From NCBI RefSeq assembly GCF_000008765.1, contig NC_003030.1:1212001-1276000 (forward strand): a stretch of DNA of 64,000 bases, given 5' to 3'. Below are positions 7,494 through 14,537 of the stretch, in pieces. The first letter of the stretch is position 1; every line of letters begins with the position of its first letter. The position numbers and the translations under genes are program-made. Source of the DNA: Clostridium acetobutylicum ATCC 824 (GTDB lineage Bacteria; Bacillota; Clostridia; Clostridiales; Clostridiaceae). Under the pieces are notes generated by a model. The model was not told where the DNA came from, did no database searches, and saw only the letters and a program-made list of their open reading frames with translations.

Positions 7494-8516
7494 ATGAAGA
7501 AAATAGTTTTAATTTTAATTTGTATATTTACATTCAGTTTAGTTGGGTGTAATAAAAAAGTTAATGATACAAGGGTGGCAGTGCATAAGAAGGTTAAATT
7601 AGATTATCCAATACATCTTAGTGATAAAGTGTTAGATAATACTTCAGATATTATTGAGGATGATAATTTTATTTATTACTCTGATAAAAAGGGAATAAAT
7701 AAGCTCAATAAGAAAAGTGGGGAAAGTAAATTAATTTTAAAACAGAAAAATGTTAATCAGTTAGTATTAGTTGAGGAAAATATATATTTTTCAACAGTGG
7801 ATGAAAAGAACTTTGGAATATTCTGTATTGATAAAAATGGAAGTGAACTTTCTAAAATAATAGATGGTAAGAATATGGAATACGCTAATCAATTTAGATA
7901 TTTTATGATACGAGATAATAATATATATTTTCAGGTGACTATGTCATTATATTTGTTTGATATGACGTCTAAAAAATTAAAGCTTTTAAATAATGATGCA
8001 GAACAGTTTAAGGTAAATAAAGGCAGTGTGTTTTATATAGATCATGGGCAAAGAACATTTACCATTTACAAAGAAAATATAGACGATATGAAACCACAAA
8101 TTATCTTAGGTAAAGGAGTATCAGAACCTAAAAGAGATATATATTACGGATTTGCATTTATAGACGATGATTTGTATTTTCTTAAACGTATACCAAATAG
8201 TTCTGATAATCACTACACTACAGCACTATTTACTTATAAGAATGGAAATGAAACAATTATAATGAAAAACGACAACGAGGTTATAGGTGAAGATATGGTA
8301 GAGTATAAAGGAGATTTATATTTTACGACTTATAGTTCTGATGAAAAAATCAAGCTTTTAAAATATTCTGCTAAGGATAATACTATATCGCAAGTAGACT
8401 GCAGGGATTCGTCTAAAGTAGATAATTATTTTGTTTGGAACACAGTAAAGATAATTAATGGTTATTTATATTATCCAACAAAAGATGATAAACTTAGATG
8501 TGTTAAATTAAAGTAA
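7494..8516 (+). CDS. Lipoprotein with repeated beta (propeller-like) sequence
   Basis: 340 residues from ATG 7494 (an alternative ATG at 7467 adds nine residues). The N-terminus MKKIVLILICIFTFSLVGC is a lipoprotein signal with lipobox LVGC. The body is made of ~40-residue segments such as DNFIYYSDKKGINKLNKKSG and NIYFSTVDEKNFGIFCIDKN, a pattern of DUF5050-type or beta-propeller proteins where each segment reports 'seen in Y/F-rich strand then charged turn'. Expected location is the outer face of the membrane. A decayed paralogue lies at 4594-4845. Role in the toxin island unknown; surface immunity or a passenger gene are both possible. Confidence 0.7.
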   Translation: MKKIVLILICIFTFSLVGCNKKVNDTRVAVHKKVKLDYPIHLSDKVLDNTSDIIEDDNFIYYSDKKGINKLNKKSGESKLILKQKNVNQLVLVEENIYFSTVDEKNFGIFCIDKNGSELSKIIDGKNMEYANQFRYFMIRDNNIYFQVTMSLYLFDMTSKKLKLLNNDAEQFKVNKGSVFYIDHGQRTFTIYKENIDDMKPQIILGKGVSEPKRDIYYGFAFIDDDLYFLKRIPNSSDNHYTTALFTYKNGNETIIMKNDNEVIGEDMVEYKGDLYFTTYSSDEKIKLLKYSAKDNTISQVDCRDSSKVDNYFVWNTVKIINGYLYYPTKDDKLRCVKLK

Positions 8517-8554
8517 ATATCCTGTGGTATTAAAATAATATGTGTAAAATAAAA

Positions 8555-8652
8555 AAGAACTAGGTTTTATAACTTATAATAATTAAAGGTGTATTTAAAG
8601 GGTGCTCATAGTAAGAAATTATAGCTGTGAGCACTTAAACTTATAAAGTAAT
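8555..8652 (+). repeat. Island joint repeat R, copy 3
   Basis: Same ~98-bp element as copies 1 and 2, hairpin arms GTGCTCATAG and CTGTGAGCAC (one substitution compensated by a G-U pair). Ends at TAAAGTAAT and joins another tip remnant. Confidence 0.8.
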
Positions 8653-8791
8653 CTTCAAAAGATTGTTTTGATTGCAGGTACAGCAGCAATTATAATAGCA
8701 ACAATAGTGAGGATATAGAGTTACAGGGGGAGATGATCCTTAAACGATTTCTGTTGAAGCAGTTTTAATTGTAAGGGCTTTTGCAGAATAA
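8653..8791 (+). pseudogene. Rhs tip remnant (hydrophobic end and TGG motif)
   Basis: Read directly after the repeat, the frame gives LQKIVLIAGTAAIIIATI then a stop, and further on TGGDDP, a stop, and TISVEAVLIVRAFAE. Hydrophobic Gly/Ala-rich pieces followed by TGG-type motifs occur in Rhs pretoxin regions; several stops make it non-functional. It immediately precedes the TPR gene at 8811. Confidence 0.5.
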
Positions 8792-8810
8792 ATTAAAGGA
8801 GGACAAATAT

Positions 8811-9581
8811 ATGACGTTTGATAAATTGTATAAAAAAGCTGAGGGTTATTACATGTCAGAGGATTACGAAAAGGCATTAAAGTTATTTAAAGAATGTTAT
8901 GAATTAGAATTAGATAATAATTCTTTAAATTATATAGGTTGTTGTTATTTAGAAACAAATCAATTTGAATCTGCAATTTCTACATTTAGTGAATTAATAA
9001 ATGATTACCCCGAGTGGGAAAGACCAGTATTGAATTTAGGAAGAGTATTTATAAAAAAGCAAATGTTTTCAGAAGCATTAGAATGTTTTCAAAAAGCTTT
9101 GAAGATAAATCCAAATGAAGAAGAAACATATTTTTATTTAGGAATATACTATTTTACTATGAAGAATTTCAATAAAGCAACAGAATTTTATAAAAAAGCT
9201 TTAGAAATAAATAATTCTATACCAGAAGTACACTTGAATCTTGGAATATGTTATTCAAAAATAGGGTTAGATGAAATGGCTATTGATGAATTTGATGATG
9301 CATTTAGGCTTGATAATAGTAGTGTAGATGCACTATTCAATAAAGCTATGGTATTTATTTTTATGAAAGATTACAATAAGGCAATTGAAATGTTTTTATG
9401 TATAAATAAAATGGAACCTGAAAAAATTGAAAATATAATATATATTGCAGAATTATATTTGATAATTAAAGATTTAGATAACGCATCAAAATGGATTAAT
9501 GAAATTTTAATTAAAGATCCCAAAAATATAACTGCTAATAAACTGTTAAAGATTTTGTTAGCATTAAAAAATAAAGAATAA
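8811..9581 (+). CDS. TPR-repeat protein (paralogue of 4910-5674)
   Basis: 256 residues from ATG 8811, which has AAAGGAGG 7 bp upstream; the upstream TTG at 8781 lies in tip debris. About seven tetratricopeptide repeats cover the whole protein, e.g. SEALECFQKALKINPNEEE and KATEFYKKALEINNS. It aligns along its full length with 4910-5674, so the pair arose by duplication together with the joint repeat. Cytoplasmic. Like its paralogue it follows Rhs debris and may be an immunity or adaptor protein; TPR proteins do occur in polymorphic-toxin loci, but nothing here proves the role. Confidence 0.7.
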   Translation: MTFDKLYKKAEGYYMSEDYEKALKLFKECYELELDNNSLNYIGCCYLETNQFESAISTFSELINDYPEWERPVLNLGRVFIKKQMFSEALECFQKALKINPNEEETYFYLGIYYFTMKNFNKATEFYKKALEINNSIPEVHLNLGICYSKIGLDEMAIDEFDDAFRLDNSSVDALFNKAMVFIFMKDYNKAIEMFLCINKMEPEKIENIIYIAELYLIIKDLDNASKWINEILIKDPKNITANKLLKILLALKNKE

Positions 9582-9594
9582 TATATCATCAAAT

Positions 9595-9623
9595 AATAAT
9601 TAAAGGTGTATTTAAAGGGTGCT
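9595..9623 (+). repeat. Island joint repeat R, partial copy 4
   Basis: 29 bp (AATAATTAAAGGTGTATTTA then AAGGGTGCT) identical to the middle of R; homology stops where the hairpin would begin and the HEAT-repeat frame takes over, marking a recombination breakpoint. Confidence 0.7.
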
Positions 9624-10322
9624 ATTATAATAAATAAATATTTTGAAACTAATCTAAAAGAGAAAAATTCAATTGAGAAAATAAATATGCTTGAAGAATT
9701 AGAGGATATGAATTGTTTTACAAAAGATATGTATAAGTTTTTAGATTATCTTTCCGAAGATGAAGAATATGAAGTAAGGGTAAAAGTTTCTGAAATATTA
9801 GTTTTGTCAAATGATGTAGAGGGAGATAATATACTAATAAAGCTGCTAAAAGATAAAGAAGAATTAGTAAGAGTTAATGCATGCGATTCTCTTTGTAATA
9901 GCTCTTCAAATGATGTTATTTATCATCTGAAAGATAGAATTCTAAAAGACAAAAGTAGTTTGGTAAAAGGATAGGCTATATTATCCTTAGTAGATATTTT
10001 TGTTACACTAAATAATAATTTAAGCGAACATATTGAGTTCCTTAAACATATACTAAAAAAACAAAATACTCAATGGGTTAGGATTAATATATATAAAGCT
10101 TTATATATATTAGGAGACAAAGCCTACTTAAATACACTGGTAAGCGAATTAGAAAATAGATATTATAGAAATAGATGTGCGGTTGTAAATATACTAGGTG
10201 AATTAATTTCAAATGAAAGTCGTGAAATAATAGAAAGAGCATTAATTAAAAGATTAAAAATAGAAAAATCTTTTGCAGTAAAAAGTGGAATAGAGAAACT
10301 ACTTGATTATACAATTTTATAA
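9606..10322 (+). pseudogene. HEAT-repeat protein interrupted by an in-frame amber codon
   Basis: A 239-codon frame with a single TAG at 9972-9974, after which the same frame resumes as a good HEAT-repeat continuation (AILSLVDIFVTLNNNLSEHI, WVRINIYKALYILGDKAYLN) and ends at TAA 10322. HEAT helices are visible on both sides (DEEYEVRVKVSEILVLS; ELVRVNACDSLCNSSSN). One base change from Trp, Tyr or Gln would restore it. The GTG at 9606 lies inside partial repeat R and has no proper ribosome site, so the 5' end may also have been replaced. HEAT-repeat proteins are known among immunity proteins; role inferred. Confidence 0.75.
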
Positions 10323-10330
10323 TTAAATAT

Positions 10331-10380
10331 TTAAGAAACGTTCTTAGCTTCGTGTAAATGAATCTATGCGTGTTTTTTTA
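10331..10380 (+). repeat. Repeat hairpin T, copy 2
   Basis: AAACGTTCTTAG...CTATGCGTGTTT followed by a T-run, same layout as 6731-6778; acts as terminator for the HEAT-repeat frame. Confidence 0.65.
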
Positions 10381-10443
10381 TAAAAATTTATTTTACCCAT
10401 TACAAATTATAAGAATATATAGAAGGCTTATAATTTGTAAGAA

Positions 10444-10998
10444 TTAAAATTTTGTTAGTATTTTTTGAAGTATATCAGAGACATTTTCTTTTGTCATCAT
10501 CATTCCGTTGTTTAACCAATCTTCTATAACTCCAATAACACCTGAAACAATAAAAGTAGCTTCAACTACATCATAATCAATATTATTATTTATAGGTCTA
10601 GAGAGTACTATGCTCTCATGCAAAACTTTATTATAGAAATAGCTTTTTAGTTTAGAAAACAGATTTCCTTCAAGTTCAAAACGAGTAAAGGTTTGGAATA
10701 TATCACTGTGTATTGATATATAGTCCATAATATTATTGATTAAATGCATAAGGTTGTTTTCATTAATATATGGATTGGACTTTTCAAATAACTCACAAAT
10801 TTCAGTGTACAGTTCGTTTTCAAGAGTATTATATAAATCATAAGTGTCTTTATAATGCAAATAAAAAGTTCCTCTTCCAAGGTCAGCCATTCTTTAAATT
10901 TCAGATACGCTTATTTTGTTAAGAGATTTTTCTTTTAAAAGCGTTAAAAATGCCTTGCGAATAGCATGTTCTGTTTTTACAAATCGTCTATCTTTCAT
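10444..10998 (-). pseudogene. TetR-family regulator with a nonsense codon in the helix-turn-helix
   Basis: Reading the minus strand from ATG 10998 (GGAGGAATT directly before it) gives MKDRRFVKTEHAIRKAFLTL then KISVSEI, a TAA at 10894-10896, and in the same frame RMADLGRGTFYLHYKDTYDL. This is the classic TetR N-terminal HTH with the stop falling between its two helices. The remaining ~145 residues are a helical ligand-binding domain that resembles the AcrR/TetR group with a C-terminal SGVIGVIEDWLNNG helix. One base change explains the loss. Unless suppressed or re-initiated at ATG 10890, no DNA-binding regulator is made. Confidence 0.85.
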
Positions 10999-11094
10999 AA
11001 TTCCTCCAAAAATAATACAAATATTTATTAAGTGTTCATTAATGTACAAAGTTAGAATAATTGCAGATTGTATTAATATATGTATCAAATTATT

Positions 11095-11425
11095 TAAAGA
11101 AAGCAGTTTATTAAATGTTTTACGCTTTTTTAAATTTTTAGGTGATGCTGAAAAATCATGTAAAAGTTTAAATAAACCTGTATGGTATCTTGAATCATTA
11201 GCTGTTGATAATTTATATCAAGGTCAAAGTCTTGGAAGCAAAATGATAAATGATTGCCTTATACATTGTATAGCTAGTCATGGTGGAGAAGAGGTTGCTT
11301 TAATTACTAATTCTGAAATAAACCTCAAGTTCTATACAAAAAATGGATTTAAAGAATTTAACAACACGACTATATACTTTAAAAATAGCGGTATTAGTAA
11401 TTGGAGTTATTACAAGAAGTTATAG
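11095..11425 (+). pseudogene. GNAT acetyltransferase, 5'-truncated
   Basis: The frame contains the second half of a GNAT fold: VWYLESLAVDNLYQGQSLGS (beta4 and acetyl-CoA pyrophosphate loop, with QGQSLG replacing the usual Q/RxxGxG/A), then ALITNSEINLKFYTKNGFKE, ending NWSYYKKL. The N-terminal ~90 residues of a normal GNAT are absent; upstream, the frame runs antisense through the TetR start region without homology. Probably a fragment left by recombination between the TetR gene and an acetyltransferase. Confidence 0.7.
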
Positions 11426-11531
11426 AAAAAACAGTAATAAGAGATTAAATAAAAAAGATAATAAGTAAAGAATATAACTTTATTTTATTTAAGGATGGAC
11501 TTATAAACATTTCTTTACAGAACCTAAATTT

Positions 11532-11577
11532 AAGAAACGTGCGTAGTTTTGTTTAAATTAATCTATGCGCGTTTTTT
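11532..11577 (+). repeat. Repeat hairpin T, copy 3
   Basis: AAACGTGCGTAGTTTT...CTATGCGCGTTTTTT, the best-paired copy of the island terminator repeat. It marks the right edge of the toxin island; unrelated genes begin 95 bp further on. Bases 11426-11531 hold nothing I can support. Confidence 0.7.
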
Positions 11578-11608
11578 ATAATTTCAATAATTCCCTCTTA
11601 TGGTAATA

Positions 11609-11637
11609 TTGTAAAATACATCACATAGATGTATAAT
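11609..11637 (+). promoter_or_regulatory. Sigma-A promoter of the radical SAM operon
   Basis: TTGTAA (11609-11614), 17-bp spacer, TATAAT (11632-11637), 34 bp before the start codon. Good match to the housekeeping consensus. Confidence 0.65.
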
Positions 11638-11670
11638 TAATACAAATTTTATATATTTAGGAGGAAGCGC

Positions 11671-13083
11671 ATGAAAAAACATATAGCGTTAATTTTTACA
11701 CCCATAAACAAAAAATATAAGGATGCATTAACACACTATGCACCGCCATTAGGATTAGTTGCTCTTGCAAATTATATATCTGAAAGATTGCAAAATGTGA
11801 GAATATCAATTCTTGATGGGAGTGTTACCCACTCGATGGAGGACATTATAAAATTTATAGAGGATGAAAAACCAGATATAGTTGCTCAAAGTGTACAACT
11901 TATATCTTATGAAAATTCCCTGGTAATTGCGAAAAGTGCTCATAACATTGGCTCTATAAATGTTCTTGGTGGACAGCATGCGACCCAAATGGCAGATGCA
12001 ATAATTTTTAGACAGCAAGGATTAATTGATTATGTAAGTATTGAGGATGGAGAGGAGTCTTTACTAGGACTATTAGAAGAAAGAGATATTAGCGAAATTC
12101 CTAATTTGGTTTTTATGAAAGACGGAAAAATTAATAGGACAAAATACTTTCAACTAGATTTAAAAAATGCACCAAAATTAGATTATTCCATCGTAGATTT
12201 TAAACCATATCAAAAATTGCTTAATGAAAGTAACTTTACAAACCCTAACCCTATAAATAATTATCTTCGTGTTTATTCACATAAAGGATGCGGCAATCGT
12301 AAAAATAGTGTGGGCTGCGTATTTTGTGGAAGAGCAGACAAAGGAGTAAGATTTAAAAGTCCAGAGAAATTTTGGGAAGACATTAAAATATGTGCAGATG
12401 AGTTTAAAGCAGACTATATATTTGATGTAGGAGATGATTTTTTATATAACCATGATTGGGTCTCAAAAGTGGCTGAAATAAAGCCTGATATACGAAAAAA
12501 GTTTGAATTAGGTATATTCGCAAGGGCTAATAGAGTTAATTTATCAATAGCAAAAAAACTTAAAAAGATTGGAGTAACTGATGTTGTTATTGGATTCGAA
12601 TCCGGTGATGAAGAGGTATTGCGTCGTTGTAATAAACGAGATACATCTACTGAAACTAGTTTAATTGCAGCAGATGCATTAGCTACAGCAGGAATTGATA
12701 TAACAGCAAGTTTTGTATTGGGTTTACCTGGAGAAAATTCAGAATCATTAAAGAAAACAATTAAGTGTGCTGAAAAGGTTGTAAACATAATAACGGAAAA
12801 ATTGGGGAGACCGCCTAGAGAAATGGTTGGGAATCTTATAGAGCCTAGTCCTGGTTCTATAGCTTATAATCAATTATTAAAAGCATATCCTGGTAAGTAC
12901 TATTTAAATGATTATGTACCATTGGATGAAATGCAAAGGGATTACTTTAAATATTATTTTGGTTTGGATTCGTTGAAATCATATTTAGAGTTTAGGAAAG
13001 AATTAAATAAGGCAGCACAAGAAATACATGGTCTTGTTAGCTTTTCCGATTCCCAAGGATGGCTTGAGGATGAATTTGTATAA
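11671..13083 (+). CDS. Radical SAM protein with N-terminal B12-binding-like domain and unusual Cys spacing
   Basis: 470 residues; GAGGAAG lies 5 bp before the ATG. Residues 1-140 look like the Rossmann-type B12-binding domain of class B radical SAM proteins (YAPPLGLVALANYISERL, PDIVAQSVQLISYENSL, GGQHAT), without a DxHxxG cobalamin motif. Residues ~200-420 carry the radical SAM barrel: C207-x8-C216-x2-C219 (GCGNRKNSVGCVFCGR) instead of CxxxCxxC, then FVLGLPGENSES (GxIxGxxGE-like) and VVIGFESGDEEVL. The iron-sulfur ligands appear present but with five extra residues in the loop. It is the first gene of an operon with a DUF2000 protein (26 bp later) and a permease, suggesting tailoring of a small molecule or peptide that is then exported. 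Substrate unknown. Confidence 0.85.
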   Translation: MKKHIALIFTPINKKYKDALTHYAPPLGLVALANYISERLQNVRISILDGSVTHSMEDIIKFIEDEKPDIVAQSVQLISYENSLVIAKSAHNIGSINVLGGQHATQMADAIIFRQQGLIDYVSIEDGEESLLGLLEERDISEIPNLVFMKDGKINRTKYFQLDLKNAPKLDYSIVDFKPYQKLLNESNFTNPNPINNYLRVYSHKGCGNRKNSVGCVFCGRADKGVRFKSPEKFWEDIKICADEFKADYIFDVGDDFLYNHDWVSKVAEIKPDIRKKFELGIFARANRVNLSIAKKLKKIGVTDVVIGFESGDEEVLRRCNKRDTSTETSLIAADALATAGIDITASFVLGLPGENSESLKKTIKCAEKVVNIITEKLGRPPREMVGNLIEPSPGSIAYNQLLKAYPGKYYLNDYVPLDEMQRDYFKYYFGLDSLKSYLEFRKELNKAAQEIHGLVSFSDSQGWLEDEFV

Positions 13084-13109
13084 AATTTAGGAGAGTGGAG
13101 AGAGAATAT

Positions 13110-13568
13110 ATGAGTGATTTATCATATGATTACAGAGAAAAAAAGATAGTAGTTACACTTGCAGTAAATATTCCGCTAGAGGTAGCTTTTAATGTAATAG
13201 GACATCTTGGGATTTCTATTGGATTTTATGCAAATGATAATTTTATGGGAAAGTCGCATATTATGGATAAGTCGGGAAAACCTCATATAGGAATATCAAA
13301 ATATCCTGTTATTATTACTCAGGCAAAGCAACAAAAGTTACGAAAAGCAATAAATGAAGCAAGGGAAAGTAATGATATTTTGATGGTGGATTTTCCAAGA
13401 CAAATGTTAATTACTGAACATGATGATGAATTAGTAAAATCATTAGGCGAGTCTTTGGAAGAAGATTTAGAATACTTAGGTGCAATATTTTATGGAAAAA
13501 GCAAATATGTCGATAGCATAACTGGCAAGTTTTCGCTGTGGAGGAGTAATAATGTCAAAGTCAACTAA
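13110..13568 (+). CDS. DUF2000 family protein
   Basis: 152 residues from ATG 13110 (GGAGAGAG 5-8 bp upstream; a GTG at 13095 would add five residues). The pattern IVVTLAVNIPLEVAFNVIGH, HIGISKYPVIITQ, ELVKSLGE and DLEYLGAIFYG with a final KFSLWR fits DUF2000, a small alpha/beta family whose fold is reported to resemble Pth2 peptidyl-tRNA hydrolases; biochemical role not established. It overlaps the next gene by 17 bp, so the two are translationally coupled. In this operon it may assist the radical SAM enzyme or bind its product; this is inference. Confidence 0.75.
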   Translation: MSDLSYDYREKKIVVTLAVNIPLEVAFNVIGHLGISIGFYANDNFMGKSHIMDKSGKPHIGISKYPVIITQAKQQKLRKAINEARESNDILMVDFPRQMLITEHDDELVKSLGESLEEDLEYLGAIFYGKSKYVDSITGKFSLWRSNNVKVN

Positions 13569-14448
13569 AGTGGATTTAGTATTTCTATTTTTTACTGCAA
13601 TATGGGGATTATCATTTCCGTTAACGAAGAATGTACTTGGCTATACATCAATCTTTGCTTTTTTATCATTAAGGTTCACATCGGCTGCCGTAATTTTAAT
13701 AATTATTTTTTGGAAGAAATTAAAGCTTATCAATACTAAAATAATATTGTATGGTTCATTAATAGGGCTAATGTTTTTTGGATCATTAGCATTTCAAGTA
13801 GCAAGCCTTAGATTCACAACATCATCAAATTCATCCTTTATATCAGCTTTAAGTGTTGTAATTGTTCCGTTAGTATCAGCTGGATATTATAAAAAAAAGA
13901 TAGATTTTTCTTGTGTATTAGGAGTATTATTTGCTGTTGTTGGGCTTTTCTTTATTTCTGGTGGGGTGAACTTTAAGCTGAATATAGGTGATTTGTTTTC
14001 GTTTTTATGTGCAATATGTATTACTTTTCAGATAATATTTATTGACATATTTTGCTCTAAGTGTGATTCTGCTTTACTATCCTTAATTCAAGTTGTGTTT
14101 TGTGCTATATTTTATAATATAGTATTATTTATAATAGGAACGAAACCTATAGTATTTAATACTCAACTGACTGTGAGCATATTCATAACTGGAATATTGG
14201 GAACAGCGGTTGCATATACTGGAATCGTGTTTTTAGAGAAATTTACATCGCCTACTCATACGGCATTAATATTTTGTGCAGAACCCGTATTTGCAACAAT
14301 ATTTGCAATGTTTATACCCAATAATAATGGTTCCTGTGAGTCAATTACAATAAATACCTTTATAGGGTGTGGAGTTATTTTGTTATCAATGGTGATATCT
14401 GAACTTAAAATTGGAAACAATATTCCTCAAAAAATTATAAAGTTATAG
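13552..14448 (+). CDS. DMT superfamily (EamA-type) permease
   Basis: 298 residues with about ten transmembrane helices in two five-helix halves, each with the EamA pattern (FTAIWGLSFPLTKNVLGYTS near residue 15; GTAVAYTGIVFLEKFTSPTH and ALIFCAEPVFATIFAMFI near 225-260). EamA proteins are mostly exporters of metabolites or amino acids. ATG 13552 has AGGAGT 5 bp upstream and lies within the end of the DUF2000 gene. Likely moves the product or a precursor of the radical SAM pathway; direction and substrate cannot be read from sequence. Confidence 0.88.
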   Translation: MSKSTKVDLVFLFFTAIWGLSFPLTKNVLGYTSIFAFLSLRFTSAAVILIIIFWKKLKLINTKIILYGSLIGLMFFGSLAFQVASLRFTTSSNSSFISALSVVIVPLVSAGYYKKKIDFSCVLGVLFAVVGLFFISGGVNFKLNIGDLFSFLCAICITFQIIFIDIFCSKCDSALLSLIQVVFCAIFYNIVLFIIGTKPIVFNTQLTVSIFITGILGTAVAYTGIVFLEKFTSPTHTALIFCAEPVFATIFAMFIPNNNGSCESITINTFIGCGVILLSMVISELKIGNNIPQKIIKL

Positions 14449-14487
14449 TAATATTGTACTTCAATTTATATTTACACTAATCATAAA

Positions 14488-14527
14488 AGAGCACCGCGGG
14501 TGATTTTTCATCATTTTGCGGTGCTCT
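14488..14527. terminator. Bidirectional terminator between convergent genes
   Basis: Perfect 10-bp arms AGAGCACCGC (14488-14497) and GCGGTGCTCT (14518-14527). T-rich stretches follow on the minus-strand reading less clearly than in a textbook terminator, but position between the permease and the GH3 gene supports use by both. Confidence 0.75.
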
Positions 14528-14537
14528 AGTATTATGT

